This document shows, piece after piece, positions 8,341-18,003 of a stretch of 60,239 nt of DNA (the first letter of the stretch is position 1; each line of letters opens with the position of its first letter). Below the pieces are notes generated by a model. It searched no databases, was not told where the DNA came from, and was given only the letters and a program-made list of their open reading frames with translations. The position numbers and the translations under genes are program-made. The DNA lies in NCBI GenBank assembly GCA_020161065.1, contig JAIUPH010000029.1:1-60239 (forward strand), read 5' to 3'. The stretch is from Pseudomonadota bacterium. Its GTDB lineage: Bacteria; Pseudomonadota; Gammaproteobacteria; Burkholderiales; Burkholderiaceae_C.

Positions 8341-9261
8341 ATGAGCCCCCGCCGCGTCCCTGAATACCTCACCCTCGAACAGGCCATCGGCCGCACGCCG
8401 CTGGTGCGGCTGCAGCGCCTGCCGGGCGCCGCCGGCGCCGAGCGCGGCAACGTCGTGCTGGCCAAGCTGGAGGGCAACAACCCGGCGGGCTCGGTCAAGG
8501 ACCGCCCGGCGATCAGCATGATCCGCCGCGCCGAGGAGCGCGGCGACATCGAGCCCGGCGACACGCTGATCGAGGCGACCTCGGGCAACACCGGCATCGC
8601 GCTGGCGATGGCGGCGGCCATCCGCGGCTACCGCATGGTGCTGGTGATGCCGGAAGACCTGTCGATCGAGCGCGCGCAGACCATGAAGGCCTTCGGCGCC
8701 GAGCTGATCCTGACGCCGCGCAGCGGCGGCATGGAGTACGCGCGCGACCTCGCCGAGCAGATGCAGCGCGACGGCAAGGGCCACGTGCTGGACCAGTTCG
8801 CCAACGCCGACAACCCGCGCGTGCACGAAGAGACCACCGGCCCCGAGATCTGGGACGACACCGCGGGCCGCGTGACCCATTTCGTCAGCGCGATGGGCAC
8901 CACGGGCACCATCACCGGCGTCTCGCGCTACCTGAAGGCGCGCAACCCGGCGGTGCGCGTGATCGGCGCGCAGCCGAGCGAGGGCTCGCGCATCCCCGGC
9001 ATCCGCAAGTGGCCCGAGGCCTACCTGCCCAAGATCTACGACCCCGCGCAGGTCGACGAGCTGGTCTACGTCAGCCAGAGCGACGCCGAGGAAATGGCGC
9101 GCCGCCTGGCGCGCGAGGAAGGGCTGTTCGGCGGCATCTCGGCGGCCGGCGCCTGCTGGGTGGCACTGCAGATCGCGCAGGCGGTCAACGACGCCACCAT
9201 CGTGTTCGTGGTCTGCGACCGCGGCGACCGCTACCTGTCCACCGGCGTCTTCCCGGCCTGA
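8341..9261 (+). CDS. cysM: Cysteine synthase B (O-acetylserine/thiosulfate sulfhydrylase)
   Basis: The 306-residue fold-type II PLP enzyme has the lysine motif NPAGSVKDRPA (Lys53) and the phosphate-binding/asparagine loop EATSGNTGIAL (about 78-88). The C-terminal GLFGGISAAG is typical of CysM. Length and the SVKDRPA variant match CysM rather than CysK. It makes cysteine (or S-sulfocysteine from thiosulfate) from O-acetylserine. ATG 8341 is chosen because the domain starts right after it; the frame open from 8230 is an artefact of high GC. The tusA gene follows 50 bases later, so a sulfur-metabolism unit is plausible. Confidence 0.92.
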   Translation: MSPRRVPEYLTLEQAIGRTPLVRLQRLPGAAGAERGNVVLAKLEGNNPAGSVKDRPAISMIRRAEERGDIEPGDTLIEATSGNTGIALAMAAAIRGYRMVLVMPEDLSIERAQTMKAFGAELILTPRSGGMEYARDLAEQMQRDGKGHVLDQFANADNPRVHEETTGPEIWDDTAGRVTHFVSAMGTTGTITGVSRYLKARNPAVRVIGAQPSEGSRIPGIRKWPEAYLPKIYDPAQVDELVYVSQSDAEEMARRLAREEGLFGGISAAGACWVALQIAQAVNDATIVFVVCDRGDRYLSTGVFPA

Positions 9262-9311
9262 TCCCCCGGCTTGATTCGTAGAATCGCGCCCCACGCAACA
9301 GGACCGCGCCG

Positions 9312-9539
9312 ATGGACATCCACCGAGAACTCGACACCCGCGGGCTGAATTGCCCGCTGCCCATCCTCAAGACCAAGAAGATGCTCGCCGAGATGCAGTC
9401 CGGCGAGGTGCTGCGCGTGGTGTCCACCGACCCCGGCTCGATCCGCGACTTCCAGGCCTTCGCACGCCAGACCGGCAACGAGCTGGTCGAGCAGGTGAGC
9501 GGCAGCGCCGAGTTCGTGCACGTGCTCAAGCGGCGCTGA
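9312..9539 (+). CDS. tusA: TusA family sulfurtransferase
   Basis: The 75-residue protein carries the conserved LNCPLPILKTKKML motif with the sulfur-carrying Cys14 in a CPxP context. TusA proteins accept persulfide sulfur from cysteine desulfurase and pass it on, for example to tRNA thiouridine synthesis. Size and motif are diagnostic of the SirA/TusA/YedF fold. It follows cysM on the same strand, which fits a shared role in sulfur handling. The window does not show which acceptor it serves. Confidence 0.9.
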   Translation: MDIHRELDTRGLNCPLPILKTKKMLAEMQSGEVLRVVSTDPGSIRDFQAFARQTGNELVEQVSGSAEFVHVLKRR

Positions 9540-9584
9540 AGCCGCGGCGCGCGGCCAGCGCGGCGGGCACGGCGGCCGCGGTGT

Positions 9585-10106
9585 TCAGCCGGCGCGCCGC
9601 ACGCGCCGCAGTTCGTCGATGACGAGGCACACCGCGCCCAGCGTGATGGCGGCGTCGGCCAGGTTGAAGGCCGGGAAGTAGCCGCCGCGGAACAGCGGCG
9701 CCAGCCAGTCGAAGCGGAACTGCAGGAAGTCGACCACGTAGCCGTGCAGCAGGCGGTCGATGACGTTGCCGAGGGCGCCGCCCATGATCATGCTGACCGC
9801 GAAGCAGAACAGCGTCTGCCCCGGGTGGCTGCGCAGCATCCACACGATGAAGGCCGACGCCGCCAGCCCGAGGCCGACGAACACCCAGCGCTGCCAGCCC
9901 GAGGCGTCGTGCAGGAACGAGAACGCGGCGCCGGTGTTGTGCGCGCGCACGAGGTCGAAGAAGCTGGTGACGTGGCGCACGTCGCCGAACTGGAAGGCGC
10001 TGATGATCAGCGTCTTGGTCAGCTGGTCGGCGACGATCACCACCAGCGCCAGGCCCAGCCACAAGGCCAGGCCCGACGTGCCGGCGCCGCTGCGGCCGCG
10101 CGCCAT
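9585..10106 (-). CDS. lspA: Lipoprotein signal peptidase
   Basis: The 173-residue inner-membrane aspartyl peptidase has four hydrophobic segments and the family boxes [32 protein letters not shown] and FNLADAAI. The probable catalytic aspartates are Asp126 (VVDF) and Asp151 (NLAD). It removes signal peptides from prolipoproteins after lipid attachment. The start codon shares one base with the ileS stop (TGATG), so translation is probably coupled. The ileS-lspA pair is conserved across proteobacteria. Confidence 0.94.
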   Translation of the reverse strand: MARGRSGAGTSGLALWLGLALVVIVADQLTKTLIISAFQFGDVRHVTSFFDLVRAHNTGAAFSFLHDASGWQRWVFVGLGLAASAFIVWMLRSHPGQTLFCFAVSMIMGGALGNVIDRLLHGYVVDFLQFRFDWLAPLFRGGYFPAFNLADAAITLGAVCLVIDELRRVRRAG

Positions 10107-12973
10107 CAGGCCACGCGGCGCGTTTCGCCCGCGCCGAACAGGTTGCTGCTGCAGCGGCCGCACAGGCCGGGGTGCGCCGCGTCGTGGCCGACGTCGTCGC
10201 GCCAGTGCCAGCAGCGTTCGCACTTGCGCGCCGTCGACGGCGTCACCGTGACGGCCAGCTCGGGGCCTTCTGACAGGCTGGCCTGCGAGGTGATGAAGAT
10301 GAACTTCAGGTCGTCGCCCAGCGAGGCCAGCAGCGCATGGTCGGCGGCCGGCGCCGTGACCTGCACCGTGGCCTGCAGCGACGAGCCCACCTGGCCCTCG
10401 GCGCGCAGGCTCTCGATGGCTTTGTTGACCTCGTCGCGGATGGCGCGGATGCGCTGCCACTTGGCCAGCAGCGCCGCATCGGGCGCGTCGAAGGTCCAGA
10501 AGGTCTCGCTGAAGATCGACGGCGAGGCGCCCGGCGCCAGCACCGGCCAGGCCTCTTCGGCGGTGAAGCTGAGGAAGGGCGCCATCCAGCGCAGCATGGC
10601 GTGCGTCACCTGCCACAGCGCGGTCTGCGCCGAGCGGCGGGCCAGCGACTTCGGCGCCGTGGTGTACAGGCGGTCCTTCAGCACGTCGAGCCAGAAGGCG
10701 CCGAGGTCCTCGCTGCAGAACAGCTGCAGCTTGGCGACGACCGGGTGGAACTCGAACTTGGCGTAGTGCGCCAGCATCTCGGCCTGCACTTCGGCCGCGC
10801 GCGCCAGCGCCCAGCGGTCGATCTCCAGCAGCTCCGCCGGCGGCACGGCGTCCGTCGCGGGGTCGAAGTCGCTGACGTTGGCGAGCAGGAAGCGCAGCGT
10901 GTTGCGGATGCGCCGGTACGAGTCGACCACGCGGGCGAGGATGTTCTTGTCGACGCTCAGGTCGCCCGAGTAGTCGGTCGAGGCGCACCACAGCCGCGCG
11001 ATCTCGGCGCCCATGTCGTTGCACAGCGCGCGCAGCTCGATCACGTTGCCCAGCGACTTGCTCATCTTGCGGCCCTGGCCGTCGACGGTGAAGCCGTGGG
11101 TCAGCAGGCCGCGATAGGGCGCGCGGCCTTCGAGCGCGCAGCCCAGCAGCAGCGACGAGTGGAACCAGCCGCGGTGCTGGTCGTGGCCTTCGAGGTAGAG
11201 GTCGGCCTCCGGCCCTTGCGCGTGCGCGCCGCCGGCGTGCGAGCCGCGCAGCACGTGGAAGAAGGTCGAGCCCGAGTCGAACCACACTTCGAGGATGTCG
11301 CTGCTCTTGCGGTAGACCTTGGCGTCCTCGGCGCCGAGGATTTCTTCGGCCGTCACGCGGCTCCAGGCTTCGACGCCGCCCTTGGCGACGATCTCGACCG
11401 CGCGGTCGAGGATCTGCATGGTCTGCGGGTGCAGCTCGCCGGTTTCTTCGTGCAGGAAGAAGGGCAGCGGCACGCCCCAGCTGCGCTGGCGGCTGATGCA
11501 CCAGTCGGGGCGGTTGGCGATCATGTCGCGCAGCCGCGCGCGGCCCGATTCGGGGAAGAACGAGGTGGCGTCGATCGCCGCCAGCGCCATCGCGCGCAGC
11601 GTCTGCGGCGCCTTGTCCTTGGTGAACACGCCGGCGCCTTCGTCCATGCGCACGAACCATTGCGCCGCGGCGCGGTAGATCACCGGCGTCTTGTGGCGCC
11701 AGCAATGCGGGTAGCTGTGCACGAGGTCGGCCGTCGCGAACAGCCGCCCGGCGTCGCGCAGCGTGTCGATGATGTGCGGCACCGCCTTCCAGATGCTCTG
11801 GCCGTGGAACAGCGGGAAGCCCTGCGCGTAGTAGCCATGCGGGCCCACCGGGTTGAGGATGTCCTCGACCTTCATGCCGTTGGCGATGCAGGAGTTGAAG
11901 TCCTCCACGCCATAGGCCGGCGACGAATGGACGATGCCGGTGCCGTCTTCGGCGGTGGCGTAGTCGGCCAGGAAGACCGGCGACAGCCGGTCGTAGCCGG
12001 CATGCACGTGGGCCAGCGGGTGGCGGAAGGCGATGCCGCCGAGCTTGGCGCCCTTGGTCGTCGCGATGACGCGGCCTTCGAGGCCGTAGCGCGCCAGGCA
12101 TTGCTCGACCAGCGAGGCCGCCAGCACCAGTTGCCCGCGCTCGGTGTGCACCAGCGCGTAGTCGAGCTCGGGGTTGAGGTTGAGCGCCTGGTTGGCCGGG
12201 ATGGTCCAGGCCGTGGTCGTCCAGATCACCGCGAAGCTCTCGCCCACCAGTTCCGGCAGGCCGAAGGCGGCGGCCAGCTTGTCGGGCTCGGCGCACAGGA
12301 AGCCGACGTCCACCGTGTGGCTCTTCTTGTCGGCGTACTCGATCTCGAACTCGGCCAGCGACGAGGCGCAGTCGAAGCACCAGTACACCGGCTTGAGGCC
12401 GCGGTAGACGAAGCCGCGCTCCATCACGCGCTTCAAGGCGCGCAGCTCGCCGGCTTCGTTGGCGAAGTCCATCGTTCGGTAGGGGTGATCCCACTCGCCG
12501 AGCACGCCCAGGCGCTGGCGGTCGGCCATCTGCTGCGCGATCTGCTCGGTGGCATACGCGCGGCTCTTGGCCTGCATCTCGTCGCGGCCGAGGTTGCGGC
12601 CATGCCCCTTCTCGATGGCGTTCTCGATCGGCAGGCCGTGGCAGTCCCAGCCGGGCACGAAGCGCGCGTCGAAGCCGGCCAGCTGCTTCGACTTGACGAC
12701 CATGTCCTTGAGGATGTTGTTGGCCGCGTGGCCGATGTGCAGCACGCCGTTGGCGTAGGGCGGGCCGTCGTGCAGCACGAACAGCGGGGCGCCGCGGCGG
12801 GCATCGCGCAAGCGTTTGTAAAGGCCGCCGTCGTTCCAGGCCTTGATCCAGCCGGGCTCGCGCTTGGGCAGGTCGCCGCGCATCGGGAACGGCGTGTCGG
12901 GCAGGTTCAGCGTGCTGCGGTAGTCGCTGCCGGGGGCAGCGTCGGGCTTGGCTTGGCTCATGGCTTCAGGCAC
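10106..12973 (-). CDS. ileS: Isoleucyl-tRNA synthetase
   Basis: The 955-residue class Ia synthetase has HIGH ([10 protein letters not shown], residues 79-88) and KMSKS ([10 protein letters not shown], about residue 625). A central editing domain and a C-terminal zinc knuckle (CERCWHW and [10 protein letters not shown]) are also present. Length compares well with the 938 residues of E. coli IleS. It charges tRNA-Ile in the cytoplasm. It precedes lspA with a one-base overlap. In many beta- and gammaproteobacteria ribF directly precedes ileS; here ribF lies 3.2 kb further upstream because two plus-strand genes intervene. ATG 12961 is an alternative start. Confidence 0.96.
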   Translation of the reverse strand: MPEAMSQAKPDAAPGSDYRSTLNLPDTPFPMRGDLPKREPGWIKAWNDGGLYKRLRDARRGAPLFVLHDGPPYANGVLHIGHAANNILKDMVVKSKQLAGFDARFVPGWDCHGLPIENAIEKGHGRNLGRDEMQAKSRAYATEQIAQQMADRQRLGVLGEWDHPYRTMDFANEAGELRALKRVMERGFVYRGLKPVYWCFDCASSLAEFEIEYADKKSHTVDVGFLCAEPDKLAAAFGLPELVGESFAVIWTTTAWTIPANQALNLNPELDYALVHTERGQLVLAASLVEQCLARYGLEGRVIATTKGAKLGGIAFRHPLAHVHAGYDRLSPVFLADYATAEDGTGIVHSSPAYGVEDFNSCIANGMKVEDILNPVGPHGYYAQGFPLFHGQSIWKAVPHIIDTLRDAGRLFATADLVHSYPHCWRHKTPVIYRAAAQWFVRMDEGAGVFTKDKAPQTLRAMALAAIDATSFFPESGRARLRDMIANRPDWCISRQRSWGVPLPFFLHEETGELHPQTMQILDRAVEIVAKGGVEAWSRVTAEEILGAEDAKVYRKSSDILEVWFDSGSTFFHVLRGSHAGGAHAQGPEADLYLEGHDQHRGWFHSSLLLGCALEGRAPYRGLLTHGFTVDGQGRKMSKSLGNVIELRALCNDMGAEIARLWCASTDYSGDLSVDKNILARVVDSYRRIRNTLRFLLANVSDFDPATDAVPPAELLEIDRWALARAAEVQAEMLAHYAKFEFHPVVAKLQLFCSEDLGAFWLDVLKDRLYTTAPKSLARRSAQTALWQVTHAMLRWMAPFLSFTAEEAWPVLAPGASPSIFSETFWTFDAPDAALLAKWQRIRAIRDEVNKAIESLRAEGQVGSSLQATVQVTAPAADHALLASLGDDLKFIFITSQASLSEGPELAVTVTPSTARKCERCWHWRDDVGHDAAHPGLCGRCSSNLFGAGETRRVA

Positions 12974-13180
12974 CGGGGCCGGTGCGCGGCTCGGGAGATC
13001 GCAACGATCAGGATTCAGGCCCGCCGGCGGCGGCGGGTGAAGCGGATTTCAGCGCGCGCGACGCTGAATTCGGTCACGCGTGGTCTGGCGCCGCGTGGCA
13101 GCCTGGAAACGCAACCGATCGAGCCGGACCATGGACAATCGCATCGTGTCATTCTAACGGCCGCAGTGGCCCCCACGCGT

Positions 13181-13984
13181 ATGAACTCCCTCGGCTGCGT
13201 TTGCGCATCGGCCGCCGTCGCGCTGGCGCTGCTGCCGGCCGCCGCGCGCAGCGCCACCTTCGACAACGTGGACGGCGCGCTGACGCTGATCGCCCAGCGC
13301 GGCCCCGACTACCCGGGCTCCAGCGACTACGGCCAGTCGCTGCGCCCCGGCTTCTTCCTGCGCTGGGGCCGCCTCAGCGTCAGCAGCGGCGGCGGCTGGG
13401 CGGCGCTGCGGCGCGACGCCGAGGTGCGCGGCCTTGGCCTCGACCTGGTGCGCAGCGAGCAGTTGCGCCTGAGCCTGGGCCTGCGCGTCGACAGCGGCCG
13501 CGACGAAGACAGCAGCGCGGCGCTGGCCGGCATGGGCGACGTCAAGCGCACGGTGCGCGTGCGGCTGGGCGCCACCTGGAGTTTCGCGCCCGACTGGCAG
13601 GTCGGCGCGGCGTGGACGGTCGACGCCTTCAACCGCGGCGGCGGCAACCTGCTGGAGACCAAGCTCGAGCACGACTGGAAGCTCTCGCCGCGGCTCAACC
13701 TGACCACCGGCGCCACGCTCAACGCCGGCGGCCCGCGCTACATGCAGACCTACTTCGGCGTCGACCCCGAGCAGGCCGCGCGCACCGGCTATCCCACCTA
13801 CGAGCCCGGCTCCGGCCTGCGCGACGCGCAGGTCTACGCCACCTTGCGCGCCGAGCTCGGCGAAGACTGGGTGGGCTTGTTCGGCCTGGGCTTCAGCCGC
13901 TTGCTGGACGGCGCCGCCGACAGCCCGCTGACAAGGCGCCGCAACGCGTATACCGTCACCACCGGCGTCGGCTGGCGTTTCTAG
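13181..13984 (+). CDS. MipA/OmpV family outer membrane protein
   Basis: The 267-residue protein begins with a signal peptide (about 1-25, ending ARSATF). Alternating hydrophobic beta-strands of a small outer-membrane barrel follow, closing with a terminal aromatic residue (GVGWRF). The opening PDYPGSSDYGQSLRPGFFLRWG and the LxLGLRVDSGRDED stretch are characteristic of MipA/OmpV proteins. MipA is linked to murein hydrolase/synthase scaffolding, while OmpV-like members act as porin-like antigens; the sequence does not separate these roles. It is divergent from ileS, with 207 bases between the starts. The YhgE/Pip gene follows 22 bases downstream and is probably co-transcribed. Confidence 0.82.
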   Translation: MNSLGCVCASAAVALALLPAAARSATFDNVDGALTLIAQRGPDYPGSSDYGQSLRPGFFLRWGRLSVSSGGGWAALRRDAEVRGLGLDLVRSEQLRLSLGLRVDSGRDEDSSAALAGMGDVKRTVRVRLGATWSFAPDWQVGAAWTVDAFNRGGGNLLETKLEHDWKLSPRLNLTTGATLNAGGPRYMQTYFGVDPEQAARTGYPTYEPGSGLRDAQVYATLRAELGEDWVGLFGLGFSRLLDGAADSPLTRRRNAYTVTTGVGWRF

Positions 13985-14006
13985 CCCGGCCGCCCGGAGG
14001 GTGCAG

Positions 14007-16049
14007 ATGGCGGCCGCGTGGCGCGGGGTGTGGTGGCAACTGGCGTGCGTGGATGCGCGGCTGCTGCTGCGCTATCGGCGCGTCGGGCTGGCGGCGCTGG
14101 GCATCGTGCTGGTGCCGGCGGTCTATGCGCTCATCTACCTCACCAGCGTGTGGAACCCGGCGGCGCGCACCGGGGCGCTGCCGGTGCTGGTGGTCAACGC
14201 CGACCGCGGCGCCGACTTCCAGGGCCACCCGGTGCGCCTGGGCGACGAGCTGGTGCGCCGCATGCGCGAGCGCCCCACCTTCGGCTACGAGCTGACGGCC
14301 GACGAAGGCGAGGCGCGGCACGCGGTGGCCTCGGGGCGCGCGCAGTTCGCGGTGCTGATCGCCAGCGACTTCAGCCAGCGCGCGCTGCCCGGCACCGAGG
14401 CCGGCGCCGCGCGCATCGTGATCTACACCTCCGAGGGCAACGACTACAGCGGCGCCGGCTTCGCCAAGCGCTTCGCGCCCGAGCTGGCGCGCCAGGTCAA
14501 CGAGGCGCTGAACCGCGAGCGCTGGGCCCTGGTGCTGCAGAAGGCGGCCGGCGCCCAGGTCTCGCTGGACGAGCTGCACACCGGCGTTGCGCGGCTGCTG
14601 AACGGCGCGCGCGAACTCTCGCAAGGCACGCTGCAGTTGCGCCAGGGCGCCGGCGAACTGCAGCGCGCCATGGGCCAGGCGCAAGACGGCGCCGGCGCCT
14701 TGCGCCAGGGCAGCGCCCAGGCGTCAGCCGGCGGCAACCGGCTGGCCGACGGCATGCGGCGGCTGGGCAGCGGGCTGCGCAGCGTGGTCGCCCGGCTGCC
14801 GGCCGATGGTGAGCTGCAGGCCCTGCTGAGCGCCAGCGAGGCCTTGGCCCAGGGCCAGGTGCAACTCGGCCAGGGCCTGCTGCAACTGCACGACGGCGCG
14901 CTGCAGCTCGAAGACGGCGCCGGCCGCTTCAAGGCCGAAGGCGAGCGGCTGCTGCTGGTCGGCGACCGCGTGGCCGCCGGCGCCGGCCAGTTGCAGGAAG
15001 GCCTGGGCCGCCTGGCCGGCGGCTTGAGCGAAGCGCGCGAGGCGCAGGCCAAACTGGCCGACGGCCAGGGCCGCCTGCAGACCGGCACGCGCACGCTGGT
15101 GGACGGCCTGCTGCCGCTGGCCGGCGGGCTGCGCCAGATCACCCAGGGCCTGCCGGCCGACGACGAGTTGCAGCGCCTGTCGCAAGGCCTGGCGCAACTG
15201 GAAGGCGGCGCCGCGGCACTGGGCGGCGGGCTGCAGGTCGCCAACGGCGGCACGCAGAAGCTGGCGGCCGGGCTGCAGCGGCTGGAGGGCGGAGCGCAAG
15301 CGCTCAGCAGCGGGCTGCAGGCGCTGGCCGGCGCGCTGCCGGCGGCGTCGCCGCTGGGCGCCGGCACCGGCGGTGGCAACGCCGGCGGGCTGGCCGGCTC
15401 GGTGCAGCCGGTGGTGGAGGTGGTGGCGCCGGTGCCGGCCAACGGCGCCGGCTACGCGCCCAACTTCATCGCCGTGGCCTTGTGGGTGGGCGCCACGCTG
15501 TGCACCTTTTTGTGGCCGCTGCGCCGCCTGCCCGAGTTGCCGGTGCCGGTGAAGGAGCACGCGCTGTCCACCGTGCTCGGCAAGCTGGCGATGCCGGCAC
15601 TGCTGGCCGCGCTGCAGGCGCTGGCGGTGCTGGTGATGCTCAAGACGCTGCTGCCGGCGCCGATGCCCGGCGGCTGGCGGCTGGCGGCCACCTTGCTGGT
15701 GGCGGCGTTCACCTTCCTGGCCATCCTGCTGGCGCTGGTGCGGCTGCTGGGCGAGACCGGCAAGGCGGTGGCGCTGCTGCTGCTGGTGACGCAGATCTCG
15801 GCCGCCGGCGGCACCTTGCCGGTGGCGCTGACCACCGACTTCCACCGCGCCATCCACCCCTTCCTGCCTTTCACCTGGGTGATCCGCGCGCTGCGCGCCG
15901 CGATGTTCGGCGCTTACGAAGGCGCCTGGGCGCCGGCGATCGGCGCGCTGGCCGCCGGCGGCGTGGTGGCGCTGGCCGCCGCTGTCTGGCTGGGGCGCTG
16001 GAAGCGGGTGCCGCTGGCCGATTACCGGCCGGCACTTGATATGGATTGA
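14007..16049 (+). CDS. YhgE/Pip domain membrane protein (ABC-2 type exporter-like)
   Basis: The 680-residue protein has one N-terminal transmembrane segment (about residues 25-45). An extracytoplasmic domain and a long array of LxxGxxxL repeats (about 190-450; for example LRQGAGELQRAMGQ, LGQGLLQLHDGALQLEDG) follow, then five or six C-terminal membrane segments. This is the YhgE/Pip architecture, related to ABC-2 permeases and RND-like exporters and known from phage-infection protein and type VII-associated EsaA. CGGAGG (13995-14000) lies six bases before ATG 14007, fixing the start over the GTG at 14001. The function is unknown. Pairing with an outer-membrane MipA protein suggests an envelope-spanning export or stabilising role (inference). 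Confidence 0.82.
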   Translation: MAAAWRGVWWQLACVDARLLLRYRRVGLAALGIVLVPAVYALIYLTSVWNPAARTGALPVLVVNADRGADFQGHPVRLGDELVRRMRERPTFGYELTADEGEARHAVASGRAQFAVLIASDFSQRALPGTEAGAARIVIYTSEGNDYSGAGFAKRFAPELARQVNEALNRERWALVLQKAAGAQVSLDELHTGVARLLNGARELSQGTLQLRQGAGELQRAMGQAQDGAGALRQGSAQASAGGNRLADGMRRLGSGLRSVVARLPADGELQALLSASEALAQGQVQLGQGLLQLHDGALQLEDGAGRFKAEGERLLLVGDRVAAGAGQLQEGLGRLAGGLSEAREAQAKLADGQGRLQTGTRTLVDGLLPLAGGLRQITQGLPADDELQRLSQGLAQLEGGAAALGGGLQVANGGTQKLAAGLQRLEGGAQALSSGLQALAGALPAASPLGAGTGGGNAGGLAGSVQPVVEVVAPVPANGAGYAPNFIAVALWVGATLCTFLWPLRRLPELPVPVKEHALSTVLGKLAMPALLAALQALAVLVMLKTLLPAPMPGGWRLAATLLVAAFTFLAILLALVRLLGETGKAVALLLLVTQISAAGGTLPVALTTDFHRAIHPFLPFTWVIRALRAAMFGAYEGAWAPAIGALAAGGVVALAAAVWLGRWKRVPLADYRPALDMD

Positions 16050-16057
16050 ACGTTTGA

Positions 16058-16185
16058 GCCCCCGGCCGCCGGGCGGCCGCCCCCCGAGGGGGCACCGAAC
16101 CCGACCGGGAGACCCGGATCGGGTTCGGCCCGCTTGCCAGCGCCGCTCCCCCTGGTCGCCTGCGGCGACCGGTCCCCGAGGGGAA
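16058..16185 (+). repeat. Structured intergenic repeat, copy A
   Basis: This composite GC-rich element holds, in order, a CCCCCGGCCGCC palindromic block, a CCCC-GA-GGGG hairpin, a 34-base hairpin (10-bp outer stem, 5-bp inner stem, 3-base loop, one bulged A), the stretch CGCCGCTCCCCCTG, a 7-bp hairpin with TGC loop, and a final TCCCC-GA-GGGGA hairpin. It lies between the convergent YhgE and ribF stops. Copy B at 20934-21085 has the same order in the opposite orientation, with compensatory changes in the stems. Confidence 0.8.
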
Positions 16186-16191
16186 TACGTC

Positions 16192-17169
16192 TCATGCGGT
16201 GCCTGATGCGGATCTCCACCAGGCCTTTGCATCCTCGGTGTCGCGCGCGATGCCGGCCTGCAGCGCCGGCAGCGATTCGTAGCGCCGCTCGTCGTGCAGC
16301 TTGTGCAGCAGCTCCACGCGCAGCAGCCGGCCGTAGCCGGCGTCTTCGCCGAGGCCGGCAGGCCATTGCAGGCAGTGGGTTTCCAGCAGCACGCGGCCGG
16401 CGTCTTCCACCGTGGGGCGCACGCCCAGGCTGGCCACGCCGGGCAGCGGCGCGTCGCCAAGGCCGTGCACGCGCACGACGAAGATGCCCATGGCCGCCGG
16501 CCGCGCGTGCGCGAAGCGCAGGTTCAGCGTGCGGAAGCCCAAAGTGCGGCCGAGCTTGCGGCCGTGGATGGCGTGGCCGCTGATCGCATAGGGCCGGCCG
16601 AGCAGCGCCGCCGCGTCGGCCATGCGGCCGGCGGCCAGCGCCTCGCGCACGGCCGAGCTGGAGACGCGCAGGCCGTGCACTTCATAACTCAGCATGCGAG
16701 CGACATCGAAACCCAGGCGGCCGCCGGCCTCGTCCAGCATCGCGTAGGTGCCGGCGCGGCGCGCGCCGAAGCGGAAATCGTCGCCGACCAGCACGTAGCG
16801 GGCGCCCAGGCCCTGCACCAGGCCCTGCTCGATGAAGGCCTCGGCGCTTTGCGACGCCAGCCGCTGGTCGAAGCGCGCGACCACCACGCGGTCGATGCCG
16901 CAGCGTTCCAGCTCGACCAGCTTGTCGCGCAGCGTGGCGATGCGCGCCGGCGCCAGCTCGGGCTTGCCTTGCACGCGGGCGAAGTAGTCGCGCGGGTGCG
17001 GCTCGAAGGTCAGCACGCACGAGGCCAGGCCGCGGTGGCGCGCCTCGTTGGTCAGCAGCGCCAGCATCGCCTGGTGGCCGCGGTGCACGCCGTCGAAGTT
17101 GCCGATGGTCAGCGCGCAGCCGCCGGCACCGTGCGCTGAAAGACCCGAGAGGCCGCGGAACACCTGCAT
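16192..17169 (-). CDS. ribF: Bifunctional riboflavin kinase/FAD synthetase
   Basis: The 325-residue protein has an N-terminal nucleotidyltransferase domain (TIGNFDGVHRGHQAML, about residues 21-36; VGDDFRFG; SSSAVREAL) and a C-terminal flavokinase domain (AIHGRKLGRTLGFRTLNL; MGIFVVRV). It converts riboflavin to FMN and then FAD. In many relatives ribF sits directly upstream of ileS-lspA; here two unrelated plus-strand genes and the repeat element lie in between. The gene ends seven bases from repeat copy A. Confidence 0.95.
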   Translation of the reverse strand: MQVFRGLSGLSAHGAGGCALTIGNFDGVHRGHQAMLALLTNEARHRGLASCVLTFEPHPRDYFARVQGKPELAPARIATLRDKLVELERCGIDRVVVARFDQRLASQSAEAFIEQGLVQGLGARYVLVGDDFRFGARRAGTYAMLDEAGGRLGFDVARMLSYEVHGLRVSSSAVREALAAGRMADAAALLGRPYAISGHAIHGRKLGRTLGFRTLNLRFAHARPAAMGIFVVRVHGLGDAPLPGVASLGVRPTVEDAGRVLLETHCLQWPAGLGEDAGYGRLLRVELLHKLHDERRYESLPALQAGIARDTEDAKAWWRSASGTA

Positions 17170-17178
17170 GGGCGGGGA

Positions 17179-17889
17179 TTATCGCGGGGCGGTCGGCGCG
17201 GGCTGACCAGCGGGCTGGGGCAGCCAGCACCACTGCCCCGGCGCCAGGCCGTCGGGCAGCCGCCAATCGCCGAAGGCGCTGCGGTGCAGCGCCTCCACGC
17301 GGTTGCCCACCGCGGCCAGCATGCGCTTGACCTGGTGGTACTTGCCTTCGGTCAGCGTCAGCCGCAGCTCGTGGGGGCCGGTGATCTCGGCGGCCGCGGC
17401 GCGCACGGGCTTCGGGTCGTCGTCGAGCACCACGCCAGCCAGCAGGCGCTGCAGCTGATCGGACGCCAGCGCATGGCGCGTGCGGACCTCGTAGACCTTG
17501 GCGACGTGGTGGCGCGGCGAGGTCAGCCGGTGCAGCAGCGCGCCGTCGTCGGTGAGCAGCAGCACGCCGGTGGTGTCTTCGTCCAGCCGGCCGACCGGCT
17601 GCACGCCGCGCTGGCGCAGCGGCGCCGGCAGCAGGCTCAGCACGCTGGGGTGGCGGCCGGGCTTGCGCGAGCATTCGTAGCCCGCCGGCTTGTGCAGCAG
17701 CAGCAGCGCCTTGGCGTGGTAGGGCCAGCGCCGGCCCTCGACCTCGAAGACCAGGCCGTCGGGGTCGAACTCGGCATCGGGCTCGGTGACCACCTGGTCG
17801 TGCACGCGCACCAGGCCGGCGTCGACCAGCCCCGCGCATTGGCGGCGGCTGCCGAAGCCCTGGCTGAAGAGGATTTGCGCCAGCCGCAT
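17179..17889 (-). CDS. rsuA: 16S rRNA pseudouridine(516) synthase
   Basis: The 236-residue protein has an S4 RNA-binding domain at the N-terminus (MRLAQILFSQGFGSRRQC) and the RsuA/RluB catalytic motif GRLDEDTTGVLLLT with Asp103. The KVYEV, EGKYHQVKRML and VEALHRSAFG boxes follow. Sequence and length fit the RsuA branch, which modifies U516 of 16S rRNA. The product ends with a short proline/alanine tail. It lies nine bases upstream of ribF on the same strand and is divergent from ggt. Confidence 0.9.
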   Translation of the reverse strand: MRLAQILFSQGFGSRRQCAGLVDAGLVRVHDQVVTEPDAEFDPDGLVFEVEGRRWPYHAKALLLLHKPAGYECSRKPGRHPSVLSLLPAPLRQRGVQPVGRLDEDTTGVLLLTDDGALLHRLTSPRHHVAKVYEVRTRHALASDQLQRLLAGVVLDDDPKPVRAAAAEITGPHELRLTLTEGKYHQVKRMLAAVGNRVEALHRSAFGDWRLPDGLAPGQWCWLPQPAGQPAPTAPR

Positions 17890-18003
17890 GCAGCGGATTG
17901 TGGCGCGCGCCTGCTACACGCTCGCCACGAGACCGTCGAGCGCTTGCCCCGCCGGCGCCGGCTTGTGGCATCGTCGGGGCACAAGACCCACGAGGAGACC
18001 GTC

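Noticed and set aside
12974-13180. A regulatory leader (T-box or other riboswitch) before ileS
   Set aside because: No T-box sequence or specifier stem could be found, and such leaders are not expected in proteobacteria.
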